A DNA stretch of 64,000 nt, taken from positions 1-64,000 of the forward strand of contig NZ_SNTY01000036.1 of the NCBI RefSeq assembly GCF_004377485.1. The letters are read 5' to 3'. A program made the position numbers and the translations under genes. Below the pieces are notes generated by a model, which was given only the letters and a program-made list of their open reading frames with translations, did not search any database and was not told the DNA's origin. The stretch is from Alkanindiges illinoisensis. GTDB lineage: Bacteria; Pseudomonadota; Gammaproteobacteria; Pseudomonadales; Moraxellaceae. Shown piece after piece: positions 7,543-20,176 of the stretch. Position 1 is the first letter of the stretch. The number at the start of each line of letters is the position of its first letter.

Positions 7543-9576
7543 ATGATTCAGCTTCAAAATTTTGCTATTCGCCGTGGTGGCCGCCTGCTGTTTGAAAATG
7601 CCACCATGCAATTGCATCATGGCTGGAAGATTGGCTTGACCGGCGTGAATGGTGCAGGTAAATCCACCCTGTTTGCGGCATTGTTGGGTTCTATTCAGGG
7701 CGATGTCGGCAGCTTAACTAGACCTGCAGGCTGGATTGTGGCGCACATGGCGCAGGAAGTTGAAAGTCAGGAAACCTCAGCCATTGATTTTGTATTGTCC
7801 GGTGATGAGGAATGGTGGGACATTCATCAACAGCTGGAACATCAGGCTGACCAGCTCGATATGGATACCCTGACCCAGCTGTATGGCCGCTTTGATGAAA
7901 TTCATGGTTATACCGCGCCTGCTCGAGCAGCACAAATGATGGCAGGACTGGGCTTTCTGGAAAACCAGATCAGGCTGCCTGTGTCGAGTTTTTCAGGTGG
8001 CTGGCGCATGCGCCTGAATCTGGCGCGTACCCTGATGAGCCGCTCCGACCTGCTACTGCTGGATGAGCCGACCAACCATTTGGATCTGGATGCGGTATTG
8101 TGGCTGGAAGACTGGCTTAAAGCTTACGAAGGCACACTGGTACTGATTTCGCATGACCGTGATTTTCTTGACGGCATTGTTGACCATATTATTCATATTG
8201 AAAATGCCCAGGTAACACTTTATACCGGCAATTATTCCACCTTTGAACAAACCCGCGCTGAACGATTGTCCCAGCAGCAACAGGCCTTTGAAAAACAGGA
8301 AGCCACCCGCGCACACCTGCAAAAATATATTGATCGCTTCAAGGCGCAGGCCACCAAGGCCCGTCAGGCACAAAGCCGGATCAAACAATTGGAGCGTATG
8401 CAAAAGTTGGCGCCTGCGCATGTAGATACGCCATTTACCTTTAGCTTCCGTGAACCAACCCGCATGAGTTCACCCCTGTTGCGGCTAGATCATGTAGATG
8501 CGGGTTATGCCAGCAAACGAATTCTGAAAACGATTAACCTGCAAATTACACCCGATAGCCGTATTGGTTTGCTGGGTATGAATGGGGCGGGTAAATCCAC
8601 TTTAATTAAAACACTGGCGGGTACACTGGCGCCTTTAAGCGGTGAACGTGCTGCCAGTGAATTGCTCAATTTGGGCTATTTTGCCCAGCACCAGATGGAT
8701 GCACTGGATGGCGATGCTTCGCCCATGCTGCAACTGGCACGTCTGGCTGGTCGCCAAATCTCTGAAGCCACCCTGCGTGCTTTTTTAGGCAGCTTTGGTT
8801 TTAGTGGTGAGCGCATGGATACGCCCTGTGAGAGTTTTTCCGGTGGTGAGCGTGCCCGTTTAGCGCTGGCACTGATTGTCTGGCAAAAACCCAATGTACT
8901 GATTCTGGATGAACCGACTAACCATCTGGATCTGGACATGCGGCATGCGCTCACCATGGCCTTGCAGGATTTTGAAGGTGCTGTAGTGCTGGTGTCGCAT
9001 GAACGCCAGCTGATTGCCAGTGTATGTGATGAACTGATGCTGGTGCATGATGGCAAGTGTGAAGCCTTTGATGGCGATCTGGTGGATTATGCCAACTGGT
9101 TGCGTCAGGCCCGCATTGACCTGGAAAAACAGCAAAAAGCCCTAACACAAAAAGCTAATGAGCAAAAAATTAACGATCAAAAAACATCATCGACCCCTGT
9201 TGAAAAACCTGCCCTTGTGGCAGCGCCTGTTCAGGCAATAACTCAGCCTGTCCCTTCTGTGTCATCTGCTGCTAATACAGGTTTAAGCAAGGAAGAATCA
9301 CGTAAGGAAGCTGCACGGCGCCGTGAAGCCACTCGACCGTTACGGGACAAAATTGAAAAACATGAAAAGCAGCAGCAAAAAGTTCAGCTGCGGTTGACTG
9401 AAATTGAAAATTTGCTGGCTGATGAATCCTTATATTTGCCCGAGCAAAAGACTGCGTTGCTAAAACTTATGACTGAACAAACTGAATTAAAGGCCACGCT
9501 GGAGCACAGTGAAAATGAAACGCTCGAACTCATGCTTGAGCTAGAAGAAATGCAACAGGGATTTAATCAAGCATAG
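7543..9576 (+). CDS. ABC-F family ATPase, YheS-like
   Basis: Cytoplasmic ABC-F protein with two ATP-binding cassettes and no membrane domain; relatives act on ribosomes. Cassette 1 has Walker A GVNGAGKST (34-42), signature SFSGGWRMR and DEPTNHLDLD. Cassette 2 has Walker A GMNGAGKST (about 346-354), signature SFSGGERAR and DEPTNHLDLD. The interdomain linker is rich in Gln, Lys and Arg (residues 240-290). After a low-complexity Gln/Ala/Pro stretch, a charged coiled coil fills residues 590-677. Length and domain order fit YheS better than Uup. Confidence 0.88.
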   Translation: MIQLQNFAIRRGGRLLFENATMQLHHGWKIGLTGVNGAGKSTLFAALLGSIQGDVGSLTRPAGWIVAHMAQEVESQETSAIDFVLSGDEEWWDIHQQLEHQADQLDMDTLTQLYGRFDEIHGYTAPARAAQMMAGLGFLENQIRLPVSSFSGGWRMRLNLARTLMSRSDLLLLDEPTNHLDLDAVLWLEDWLKAYEGTLVLISHDRDFLDGIVDHIIHIENAQVTLYTGNYSTFEQTRAERLSQQQQAFEKQEATRAHLQKYIDRFKAQATKARQAQSRIKQLERMQKLAPAHVDTPFTFSFREPTRMSSPLLRLDHVDAGYASKRILKTINLQITPDSRIGLLGMNGAGKSTLIKTLAGTLAPLSGERAASELLNLGYFAQHQMDALDGDASPMLQLARLAGRQISEATLRAFLGSFGFSGERMDTPCESFSGGERARLALALIVWQKPNVLILDEPTNHLDLDMRHALTMALQDFEGAVVLVSHERQLIASVCDELMLVHDGKCEAFDGDLVDYANWLRQARIDLEKQQKALTQKANEQKINDQKTSSTPVEKPALVAAPVQAITQPVPSVSSAANTGLSKEESRKEAARRREATRPLRDKIEKHEKQQQKVQLRLTEIENLLADESLYLPEQKTALLKLMTEQTELKATLEHSENETLELMLELEEMQQGFNQA

Positions 9577-9590
9577 ATTTTTTTTTAAAC

Positions 9591-9637
9591 ATTAAAAACT
9601 CCCTGTTCCACGTGGAACAAGGAGTTTATTTTTTCTT
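9591..9637 (+). terminator. ABC-F terminator built around a parS site
   Basis: AAACTCC and GGAGTTT flank the palindrome TGTTCCACGTGGAACA, giving one long hairpin followed by a T-rich tract (TATTTTTTC). The same bases therefore can act as a terminator hairpin in RNA and as a ParB site in DNA. Confidence 0.6.
9604..9619. promoter_or_regulatory. parS site 1
   Basis: TGTTCCACGTGGAACA is a perfect 16-bp palindrome matching the chromosomal parS consensus (TGTTNCACGTGNAACA) bound by ParB. It lies about 7.4 kb from oriC, in the intergenic hairpin after the ABC-F gene. Confidence 0.85.
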
Positions 9638-9668
9638 TTCAATAACAATAGTTGAGCGTATTTACTTT

Positions 9669-10165
9669 TTAAGCTGCACGTTGCTGCTTTAGGTATTGCA
9701 TCACCAGTTGGGCAATCCGGTCTATAGCCTGCAAAATAATTTCTTCAGCTGAACCCTGAAACACTTCACGGTGATTATAGGATTGTTCCCGAATAATGAT
9801 ATGAAAAACATAGTACCCACTGGCTTTTGCGGGGTTTCACTACCCCCAGCTGAAGCCAGACCTGTTACGCCAACAATAATATCTGCATCAAAAAACTGCT
9901 TCAGGTTTTTAGCAATGGCTTCGGTTACTTCGGCAGATTCAGGCGTGAACTGGTCAATTAATTCCTTGGGAACTTTTAGCAAATCCTGCTTGATACAGGC
10001 ATCGTAACAAACCAGACTGCCTAACAGGCACTTTCCTGCATGATTGGTCAGAGAAAATTCTGCGGCTAAACGCCCGGCTGTGGCACTTTCCACAAAAGCA
10101 ATTTTTAGTTTTTGCTCTGCCAAAAGCTGAGCACATTGTGCAACATGCTGAGACGACATATTCAT
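9669..10165 (-). pseudogene. CinA C-terminal-domain (PncC-type nicotinamide-nucleotide amidase) gene with a frameshift
   Basis: The first 125 codons encode a CinA_C/PncC domain, the family that deamidates NMN in pyridine-nucleotide salvage: AFVESATAGRLAAEFS, GSLVCYDACIKQ and VTGLASAGGSETPQKPVGTMFF. The frame then fails at a run of five T. If one more T is assumed, the reading becomes MFFHIIIREQ, SYNHREVFQG and SAEEIILQAI, and continues to KQQRAA and a TAA at 9669, the family's normal C-terminus (about 165 residues). Without it translation ends at TAG (9722-9724) with about 20 aberrant residues. It is a homopolymer frameshift, real or a sequencing error. Confidence 0.75.
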
Positions 10166-10300
10166 CCATTTCAGTTACTTTCCTTTTATGAAAGTTAGCA
10201 TGGATATTCTTGCATCAGCGTAATGTTTTGGTTGAGGTTTATTATTGTGGTGCAGTCTTATTTTCAGTTCTTTACAACGGTGTATCCAATTTCCACCTAT

Positions 10301-10330
10301 AAAAAAGCTGCAACCTGTGCAGCTTTTTTA
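10301..10330. terminator. Rho-independent terminator of gyrB (bidirectional)
   Basis: AAAAAAGCTGCA and TGCAGCTTTTTT form a perfect stem with a 5-6 base loop and T-runs on both strands, 20 bp past the gyrB stop. Confidence 0.88.
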
Positions 10331-10350
10331 CGAAGGACTAACTCAAAACA

Positions 10351-12891
<2,541 letters not shown>

Positions 12892-14013
12892 TTAATTCAA
12901 ATGAGATGGCACGTCATTGCCAGAAAATGGACGGGGCTGAACCTGACCGTTGCTGACTTCAAAAACAGCCGCCGGTAGGCTCAGGATTTCCTGCATTTTC
13001 TGTACCGCACTGCCATTGAGGGTAGTTATAAAGACTTGACTGTTTAAGCCGGCCAAGGTGGACAATAACCGTCCCTGGGCAGTGTCATCCAGCTCGGCAC
13101 TAAAATCGTCTAATAATACCACAGTTTCCTTATTCAAGTCTTGCAGCAGATGTATTTGCGATAGCTTTAATGCCACCATCAGCAGCTTTTTCTGGCCACG
13201 GGACAGTACCTCATCAGCAAGACCTAAGGGCGTTTTTAAACGCAAGTCTGCGCGATGTGGCCCATGCTGCGTGGTGGCTCGATCCATGTCCCGACCACGA
13301 TGCTGCACCAGACTGGCAGCCAATCCCTGCTCACTGTCAAACCCTGCTGTATAGGCCAGGCTGATTTCAATATGTGGCAATAACTGCTGGCAGTAATGCT
13401 TAAATAAGGGCTGCCATTGCAGCATGACTTTTTCACGCAGGCCATCAATTAGCTCACCATATTCAGCCAGGCCAAGCTCCCAGCTTTGAATACTTTGCAG
13501 CCAGAGCTTCTGATCACTAAGCGGATGCTTCAGCAGGTTATTGCGTTGTTTTAGCGCGCGTTGATAGCGTAGCCATAAACCGTGAAACTCATGTTCCACG
13601 TGGAACATCAGCCAGTCCAGTAATTGGCGTCGTGGCTTGGAACCTGTATCCAGCAGGCTAATGGTATCTGGGTCAATCAGCTGAATGGGCAACAGTTTGG
13701 CCAGTTCACTTTGGGTGGCAACGGTATCGCCATTAAGCCGGATAATTTGTTCGCCAGATGCAAACTTTTGCAGGCCTAATCTGTAATATGTGGATTCGGC
13801 GTAAACCAGCCCGTCAAGCTCACTGTGCTGGATATACTGCTTGACCAGATTGGTACGGAATGAACGACCCGTGGCCAGAATATGAATGGCTTCCAGAATC
13901 GATGACTTGCCGCTGCCATTAGCACCATAAAAAATATTAAAGGGCTGAAGCTGAGCCAGCTCCACCCCTTTTAAATTACGGATACGCTCAATATGCAGGC
14001 GCTGTAAATGCAT
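12892..14013 (-). CDS. recF: DNA replication and repair protein RecF
   Basis: SMC-like ATPase that works with RecO and RecR to load RecA at gaps. Walker A GANGSGKSS is at residues 30-38. The ABC-type signature is LSRGQKKLLMVALKLSQ and Walker B is VVLLDDFSAELD. The 373 residues are near the family norm of 360. It starts 21 bp after dnaN and ends 33 bp before gyrB in the same direction. It contains a parS site whose bases encode another MFHVEHE stretch, like the one in gyrB. Confidence 0.96.
   Translation of the reverse strand: MHLQRLHIERIRNLKGVELAQLQPFNIFYGANGSGKSSILEAIHILATGRSFRTNLVKQYIQHSELDGLVYAESTYYRLGLQKFASGEQIIRLNGDTVATQSELAKLLPIQLIDPDTISLLDTGSKPRRQLLDWLMFHVEHEFHGLWLRYQRALKQRNNLLKHPLSDQKLWLQSIQSWELGLAEYGELIDGLREKVMLQWQPLFKHYCQQLLPHIEISLAYTAGFDSEQGLAASLVQHRGRDMDRATTQHGPHRADLRLKTPLGLADEVLSRGQKKLLMVALKLSQIHLLQDLNKETVVLLDDFSAELDDTAQGRLLSTLAGLNSQVFITTLNGSAVQKMQEILSLPAAVFEVSNGQVQPRPFSGNDVPSHLN
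13592..13607. promoter_or_regulatory. parS site 3 (inside recF)
   Basis: A perfect TGTTCCACGTGGAACA palindrome in recF, read as MFHVEHE in the coding frame. It is about 3.4 kb from oriC and the closest of the six sites. Confidence 0.8.
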
Positions 14014-14034
14014 GGCAAATGGCCAGAAACAGGA

Positions 14035-15189
14035 TTAAACCCGCATTGGCATAACCACATACAGACTGCTGCTAGTAGTTGGGTCTTGTACCAAAGCGGA
14101 GGCATTGGCCTCTGACAAGGTGAGTTGTACCTGATCACTGCTTAATACCCCGATCACATCCAGCAGATACTGGGCATTAAAGGACATCTCCAAGCTATCG
14201 CCTTCATAGGAAATTGCCATGTCTTCAACGGCTTCATCCTGCTCGGGATTATTAGCACGGAGTTGCAGTTCATTGTTTTTGAAAACCAGAAATACACCAC
14301 GCAATTTTTCATTACTTAAAATTGCAACCCGCTGCAAAGACTGACGGAATTGATCATGGTTGATGAGTACAATCTTGTTGCCATGCCGCGGCAGCACACG
14401 ACGGTAATCCGGAAACTTGCCATCAATCAGCTTGGTAGTAAAACGAACAACAATCTCGTTGTCCTTTTCCTTATCTTTACTGTTCAGGGTAATGCTGACG
14501 TTCATCAGCTCGCGGCCAATAATGAGGGTTAACGGCTGCTCATCCACTGAAAGCAGGCGCTGTAGCTCACCTACAGCCTTGCGTGGTACAATCGCTTGCA
14601 GCGTTTGCTGACCTTCGAAAATAGCAGAGGTTTCAGACAGTGCCAAACGGTGACCGTCGGTGGTCACGGCACGCAGTTGCCCCTCGCCCACTTCAATTAA
14701 AGTACCAGTCAAGTAAAAGCGCACGTCCTGCACAGCCATGGCAAATGCGGTTTTATCCAGCAGCTTTTTCAGTTCACTTTGCGCAACCTGTACGGATTCA
14801 CCGGCAACTACCCCATTGCTGGCCAGTAAGGGATAATCTTCTGCTGGTAGTGTACCCAGTACAAAACGGCTGTTTCCCGACTTCAAGATGCAGCGCTGGT
14901 CATCAGTTACTTGCAGGTCAATTAGCGCAGCATTGGGCAAGGATTTACAGATATCTACCAGTTTGCGCGCAGGCACGGTAGTTTCTCCCGGCTGCAAGCA
15001 GGCACCACTGGCAAGCTGGGCACTTGCTACCAGTTCAACTTCCAGATCAGAACCCGTTACGGTGAGTTGCTGCTCGGTAACCTGTAACTTGATATTGGAC
15101 AAAATACTTAAGGTATGACGACGCTCTACCGCCCCAACCACATGAGATAAGACATTCAATAACAAGTCTTTACTGATTTTCAGGCGCAC
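14035..15189 (-). CDS. dnaN: DNA polymerase III beta subunit (sliding clamp)
   Basis: Forms the dimeric ring that tethers DNA polymerases to DNA. The 384-residue length is normal, starting MRLKISKDLL and SHVVGAVERRHTLSILSN and ending SSSLYVVMPMRV as in the family. The start codon is GTG at 15189, with AGGGGA about eight bases upstream. It lies between dnaA (140-bp gap, a likely promoter site) and recF (21 bp), the standard replication-gene order. Confidence 0.97.
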   Translation of the reverse strand: MRLKISKDLLLNVLSHVVGAVERRHTLSILSNIKLQVTEQQLTVTGSDLEVELVASAQLASGACLQPGETTVPARKLVDICKSLPNAALIDLQVTDDQRCILKSGNSRFVLGTLPAEDYPLLASNGVVAGESVQVAQSELKKLLDKTAFAMAVQDVRFYLTGTLIEVGEGQLRAVTTDGHRLALSETSAIFEGQQTLQAIVPRKAVGELQRLLSVDEQPLTLIIGRELMNVSITLNSKDKEKDNEIVVRFTTKLIDGKFPDYRRVLPRHGNKIVLINHDQFRQSLQRVAILSNEKLRGVFLVFKNNELQLRANNPEQDEAVEDMAISYEGDSLEMSFNAQYLLDVIGVLSSDQVQLTLSEANASALVQDPTTSSSLYVVMPMRV

Positions 15190-15329
15190 GCTGCTTTCCC
15201 CTTGAGATCATACATTTCAACACCGCATGCTTATTTAAAACATGGCAATTTGATTTAATGCGGAGATGAAATTAAAGCAATAATGATTACAGACGCAATC
15301 ATATAAAATAATAGGGTTTATTGTGCCAG

Positions 15330-16715
15330 TTAACTCTGCAATAAGCGCAATAAATTTTGATAATCTTCGTTAAAGGCTGGATCTGACTGACACAGCTCCC
15401 GAACTTTCTCACAAGCATGCATCACGGTACTGTGGTCACGCCCGCCAAAGGCTTCACCAATGTCTGGAAAGCTATCATTGGTCAGTTCACGTGCCAGTCC
15501 CATTGCAATCTGGCGTGGCCGCGCATAGATGCGGGTGCGCTTGGGGCCAATCAGCTCCTTTAAGGGAATCCGGAAAAATTCACTCACTACCCGCTGAATA
15601 TTATCAATGCTCATGGTGCGGGCACGGATGGCCAACACATCCTTTAAGGACTCACGTACTACTTCAAGATCAATGCTTGTACCCTTAAAGCGTGAAATTG
15701 CCACGACTTTATTTAAAGCACCCTCCAGTTCACGTACATTGGCCACCACCTGCTGGGCAATAAATAATGCACAGTTGCGTGGTAACTCAATGCCATTGCT
15801 TTCGGCTTTCTTAAGCAGGATTTCAATCCTGGTTTCCAGATCCGGTGGCTCTACTCCAACCGATAAGCCCCAAGAAAACCGGGATACCAGACGTGGGTCC
15901 AGCTCGGTTAACTCTTTCGGATAACGATCTGACGTCAGGATAATCTGCTTGGATTCATCGAGTAAGGCATTAAAAGTATGGAAAAATTCTACCAGACTGG
16001 CTTTACCGGTCAGCAAGTGAATATCGTCAACCAATAACAAATCCAGTGAACGACAATTTTGCTTAAACTCATCAATTTTGCCGCGCTGCAAGGCACTGAC
16101 AAAATCCTGCACAAAATTTTCCGAGGTCATGTAAATGACCCGCGCATTCGGTTTGGCCTGTAGCAACGCATTCCCTACCGCATGCATCAGGTGAGTTTTA
16201 CCTAAACCTGTAGGACCATACAAAAATAACGGATTATGCTGTGACTCACCCAGCTGGGTTAATACCCGGCGACAGGTTTCAGCTGCCATCTGGTTGGAAC
16301 GGCCTTCAACAAACAAGGCGAAAGTAAATTGTGGATTTAGCTGACGTTTTTTCTGAACTGGTGGGTTCTTACTGCTATCGGCTTCTACCGCGACCTTGCG
16401 TTCCCGCCCTTCCCCATTGATGGCTTCATTGGTGGGCGCTACATTTGCAGGCTCAGCAGCCTGCGAAATAATTTCACCAGGACGCGAATCAACCTGGATG
16501 TGAACTTCGGAAATGCGTCCGGCACTGGCCTTATTCACCAGATAACGGATCTGGTCCAGATGATGTTCCTGTATATAGCGGGTCCAGTAATGATTGGGCG
16601 CCAGCAACACCAGCGCATTGTCACGTTCTTCAGCATGAAGCGGACGAATCCACATCGTGAATACATTATCCGACAACTCATGCCGCAGTGTATTCAGACA
16701 TTCTGCCCAGATCAT
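15330..16715 (-). CDS. dnaA: Chromosomal replication initiator DnaA
   Basis: AAA+ ATPase that binds DnaA boxes and melts oriC. Domain I is at residues 1-80 (MIWAECLNTLRHELSDNVF). A variable linker reaches about residue 125. The AAA+ domain has Walker A GPTGLGKTH and Walker B LLLVDDIHLL. The C-terminal DNA-binding domain has the signature RPRQIAMGLAREL and GGRDHSTVMHAC. The ATG at 16715 is preferred because GGGGGTG precedes it and it matches the family; the frame is open to a TTG 15 bp earlier. The length is 461 residues. oriC lies immediately upstream. Confidence 0.97.
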   Translation of the reverse strand: MIWAECLNTLRHELSDNVFTMWIRPLHAEERDNALVLLAPNHYWTRYIQEHHLDQIRYLVNKASAGRISEVHIQVDSRPGEIISQAAEPANVAPTNEAINGEGRERKVAVEADSSKNPPVQKKRQLNPQFTFALFVEGRSNQMAAETCRRVLTQLGESQHNPLFLYGPTGLGKTHLMHAVGNALLQAKPNARVIYMTSENFVQDFVSALQRGKIDEFKQNCRSLDLLLVDDIHLLTGKASLVEFFHTFNALLDESKQIILTSDRYPKELTELDPRLVSRFSWGLSVGVEPPDLETRIEILLKKAESNGIELPRNCALFIAQQVVANVRELEGALNKVVAISRFKGTSIDLEVVRESLKDVLAIRARTMSIDNIQRVVSEFFRIPLKELIGPKRTRIYARPRQIAMGLARELTNDSFPDIGEAFGGRDHSTVMHACEKVRELCQSDPAFNEDYQNLLRLLQS

Positions 16716-16920
16716 GACACCCCCAAACAATGATGAACAATAAAAAAATGAACCAACGATAACCAGCGCTAATCAACTACGGCATATCTCATGCATGTCC
16801 GGGATTTTATGAATGCTCACTTCCTGATGAGGACAGCATTCTAACTAACTTATCAACATCTGTCATGGCGTCCATACCCTATGCTTGCTGCTTTCTTGAA
16901 CATTAAATTCATTTTTTTAC

Positions 16921-17345
16921 GAATTTAAATTTAAAAATACCTGTGGAAAACTTTTTGGATAAACTTGTGGATAAAATCATACCCAAAGTTATCCACAAAT
17001 CATACACAAATCTTAATCCCTTTTATCCACAAGCTAACTTAATGGTTAAATTAAAAAATAAGCCTATTTCCACAGAAAAATACGCTCCTAATAATAATAA
17101 ATATGAATTTAATAAATTTAAATTTAAATTATGTTTAGGGTCTTATGGGGATAACTTGGATTCTATGCTATCAATTCAAAGTTAAAAATTAACGCTTACA
17201 CCTGATTCTTCCTAACATGGACGTAAATATAGTAATCTTGTGGATAACTTTCAATTATAAGTTAAATTATTAGATGTATGCTGCTGTTATTTAATGAGTT
17301 AATTTTTAATAATTAATTGTGAATAATTTTGTGGATAACATAAAA
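16921..17345. other. oriC: Chromosomal origin of replication oriC
   Basis: Gene-free, AT-rich region between dnaA and rpmH. Five perfect DnaA boxes (TTATCCACA or its complement) lie at 16966-16974, 16989-16997, 17023-17031, 17239-17247 and 17330-17338. Imperfect ones are near 16942 (TGTGGAAAA) and 17319 (TGTGAATAA). Two very AT-rich tracts, 17040-17135 and 17250-17420, are candidate unwinding elements; the first contains stacked AAATTTAAATTT. The position between dnaA and rpmH is the classical one for this group. Confidence 0.85.
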
Positions 17346-17477
17346 AAGCCTTAAAATCAGATATTTATTTAAAAAATGATTAAATATATCAAGTGTTTAT
17401 TTAAAGAAATAATTTGGATACTGGTTTGCCTGCTTAGGCATTAGCATAAAAAAAAGGCATTAAACAAGGGCTTTTGT

Positions 17478-17506
17478 TTGACACAGCGAGCAGAGGTCAA
17501 TAAAAT
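17478..17506 (+). promoter_or_regulatory. Strong sigma70 promoter of rpmH
   Basis: A perfect -35 TTGACA (17478-17483), a 17-bp spacer and -10 TAAAAT (17501-17506), 33 bp before the rpmH start codon. It probably drives rpmH-rnpA-yidD-yidC. Confidence 0.8.
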
Positions 17507-17529
17507 CGCGTTCTTTTTGTCAGCTTTGA

Positions 17530-17673
<144 letters not shown>

Positions 17674-17711
17674 ACAGTTAAACGTGCAAAGACGCGTGCG
17701 CGTCGGGTAAC

Positions 17712-18116
17712 ATGACATCGTTTGCATTTCAGCCAGAATGCAGGCTACTGACAGCTGCTGATTTTAAAGCAGTGTTTGACTGTGCCATGTATAAAGTCCA
17801 TCAATCTGGTTTTTTGGTATTGGCAATCCGGCGCAATGCTGAATCTTCTCAAAGCCGTATCGGCATTGTGGTGGCCAAACGAAAAATCAAGCGCGCACAT
17901 GAGCGTAACCGCTTTAAACGGTTGACCCGAGAAAGTTTCCGGCTGCACCAGCAACAGCTACCTGCACTTGATATTATTGTGATGGCAAAGCAAGGCGCCG
18001 ATCACATTGACAACCCGCAATTGCATCAGGAATTGCAAAATGCCTGGCGCATGCTCCATACCCGGGTTAAAAAACAGCAGCTGATCCAGCAGCCAATTTC
18101 TCCTAAAGTCACGTAA
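17712..18116 (+). CDS. rnpA: Ribonuclease P protein component
   Basis: Basic protein cofactor of the RNase P ribozyme that trims tRNA 5' ends. Encodes 134 residues. The family's RNR-type motif appears as [18 protein letters not shown] at about residues 58-75, preceded by [13 protein letters not shown], and [11 protein letters not shown] follows. It lies between rpmH and yidD in one transcription unit. Confidence 0.95.
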   Translation: MTSFAFQPECRLLTAADFKAVFDCAMYKVHQSGFLVLAIRRNAESSQSRIGIVVAKRKIKRAHERNRFKRLTRESFRLHQQQLPALDIIVMAKQGADHIDNPQLHQELQNAWRMLHTRVKKQQLIQQPISPKVT

Positions 18117-18127
18117 AGGGCGGGCCA

Positions 18128-18424
18128 ATGGCTGGTTTTTTACGCTGGTTGATCCGATGTTATCAAATTGCCATCAGTCCACTGCTTGGACCCCGATGCC
18201 GCTATATCCCTACCTGTTCCCAATATGCCCTTGAGGCAGTTGCCCTGCATGGGGCAGGCCATGGCAGCTGGCTGGCTTTCAAGCGGGTCTGTCGTTGCCA
18301 TCCCTGGGGCGGGCAGGGCTATGATCCGGTGCCTTCGATCCGGCAGCCGATGCGCCAATTTATATCGTTTCAGCCGCTTGATGCAAAGCAGGTAAAATCT
18401 AGTATTCCGTTTCGGCAATGCTAG
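18128..18424 (+). CDS. yidD: Membrane protein insertion efficiency factor YidD
   Basis: Small amphipathic inner-membrane-associated protein that assists YidC. Encodes 98 residues with the hallmark [20 protein letters not shown] and YALEA motifs and [13 protein letters not shown], which includes the conserved cysteines. It starts 11 bp after rnpA; yidC follows after 36 bp. Confidence 0.95.
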   Translation: MAGFLRWLIRCYQIAISPLLGPRCRYIPTCSQYALEAVALHGAGHGSWLAFKRVCRCHPWGGQGYDPVPSIRQPMRQFISFQPLDAKQVKSSIPFRQC

Positions 18425-18460
18425 GTGTTTTAGACAGCTTTATTTTTTGGGGTAAGCACT

Positions 18461-20158
18461 ATGCAACAGTGGGGCAGAATTGCAATTCTGGCAGCCATGT
18501 TTGTGACCGCGTATTTAATTATCTTGGCGTGGCAAAAGGACTATGGTCCAAACGCTCAGGTAAACCAGCCACCAGCAGCCATTGCAGCAAAAGCAGGATC
18601 AACAGCAGATGTTCCCAGTGCAACCCGTACTGGCACAGCTACCGATATTCCCTCAACGACGTCGGTAAATGCCGCAAACCCTGCTGTGGCAAATACTGCT
18701 GCCAGCAGCAACCTGATTGAAGTAACAACCGATGTTTACCATTTGTGGATTAATCCCAAGGGTGGGGACGTGGTGCGTGCTGAATTGCTTCAGCATGACC
18801 TGAACAAAAATCAGGACAACAAGCCGTTTGTTATGCTGGAAAATGATGCCAACCGGGTTTATATCGCCCAGTCCGGCTTGATTGGCGCCAATGGCCCGGA
18901 TAATGCCAATGGTCGTGCCAGTTTTGAAACCGAAAGCAAGCAGTACAAGCTGCTGCCTGGCCAAAAAACACTGGTGGTGCCACTGGTTTATCAGGCCAAT
19001 AATGGTGTTGAAATTATCAAGAATTTTACCTTTAAGGCTGGTGAATATCCGATTGGGGTCAGCTACCGGATTATTAACCGGGGCAACCAGCCATGGCAGG
19101 GCCAGATGTTTGGCCAGATCAAGCGTGACGGCAGTGCTGATCCCAGCAAGAGCCATCAGGGTATTTTCCAGCTGGGAACTTATCTGGGTGGAGCGTGGGG
19201 CACACCAGACGAGCAGTATAACAAGCTCAAGTTTGATGACTTCCAGAGTGATGGCTTAAACCAACAGGCCAAGGGTGGCTGGATTGGCGTGGTTCAGCAT
19301 TATTTTGTGACGGCCTGGATTCCGGATGCCAAGTACAATGCCACGCTGGAATCGCGCAAGGTTGGCAATGACAATGTGATTGGTTTCCGTACCCCACTGA
19401 TTAATGTTCCAGCTGGCAAGCAGATGGACGTTAGCGCCACGTTGTATACCGGTCCCAAGGTACAATCCAAGCTCAAGGATCTGGCACCAGGTCTGAACCA
19501 AACAGTGGATTATGGCTGGTTGTGGCCCATTGCCCAGATCCTGTTTATGGGCCTAAAATTCTTCCACAGTATTGTAGGCAACTGGGGCTGGGCCATTATC
19601 CTGCTGACCTGTGCCGTGAAGCTGGTATTGTTTCCGCTATCAGCCAAAAGCTACCGCTCCATGGCCAAAATGCGGGTGATTGCACCGGAAATGCAGCGCC
19701 TAAAAGAAGAGCATGGCGAAGACCGCATGAAGTTTTCGCAGGAAATGATGGCACTGTATAAAAAAGAGCAGGTGAATCCATTGTCCGGTTGCTTGCCTTT
19801 ATTGCTACAAATGCCGATTTTTCTGGCACTGTACTGGGTACTGATGGAAAGCGTGGAACTGCGTCATGCCCCGTGGCTGGGCTGGATTCAGGATTTGTCC
19901 GCCATGGATCCGCTGTTCATTTTGCCGCTGATCATGGGCGTTACCATGTATGTGCAGCAAATGCTTAATCCGCAGCCGACTGATCCGATGCAGGCCAAGG
20001 TGTTCAAGCTGATGCCGATTATCTTTACCGTGTTCCTGCTGTTTTTCCCGTCAGGACTGGTACTGTACTGGATCTGCAATAACCTGCTGACCATTCTCCA
20101 GCAGTGGCTGGTTAATCGTTCGATTGCCAAGGAAGCAGCAGCTAAAGCCGCCAGTTAA
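18461..20158 (+). CDS. yidC: Membrane protein insertase YidC
   Basis: Inserts and folds inner-membrane proteins, alone or with SecYEG. Encodes 565 residues. An N-terminal anchor (residues 8-24) is followed by an Ala/Thr-rich spacer and a large periplasmic beta domain (about 80-340). The conserved five-helix core begins near GLKFFHSIVGNWGWAIILLT and includes VNPLSGCLPLLLQMPIF and FPSGLVLYWICNNLLTILQQ. Last gene of the rpmH operon, followed by a strong terminator. Confidence 0.97.
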   Translation: MQQWGRIAILAAMFVTAYLIILAWQKDYGPNAQVNQPPAAIAAKAGSTADVPSATRTGTATDIPSTTSVNAANPAVANTAASSNLIEVTTDVYHLWINPKGGDVVRAELLQHDLNKNQDNKPFVMLENDANRVYIAQSGLIGANGPDNANGRASFETESKQYKLLPGQKTLVVPLVYQANNGVEIIKNFTFKAGEYPIGVSYRIINRGNQPWQGQMFGQIKRDGSADPSKSHQGIFQLGTYLGGAWGTPDEQYNKLKFDDFQSDGLNQQAKGGWIGVVQHYFVTAWIPDAKYNATLESRKVGNDNVIGFRTPLINVPAGKQMDVSATLYTGPKVQSKLKDLAPGLNQTVDYGWLWPIAQILFMGLKFFHSIVGNWGWAIILLTCAVKLVLFPLSAKSYRSMAKMRVIAPEMQRLKEEHGEDRMKFSQEMMALYKKEQVNPLSGCLPLLLQMPIFLALYWVLMESVELRHAPWLGWIQDLSAMDPLFILPLIMGVTMYVQQMLNPQPTDPMQAKVFKLMPIIFTVFLLFFPSGLVLYWICNNLLTILQQWLVNRSIAKEAAAKAAS

Positions 20159-20176
20159 ATGCTGCCATGTGTTTTT

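Noticed and set aside
16943-17185. An 80-codon open frame in the origin region
   Set aside because: It lies across DnaA boxes and AT-rich unwinding sequence, has low-complexity Asn/Lys/Phe content and no ribosome-binding site.
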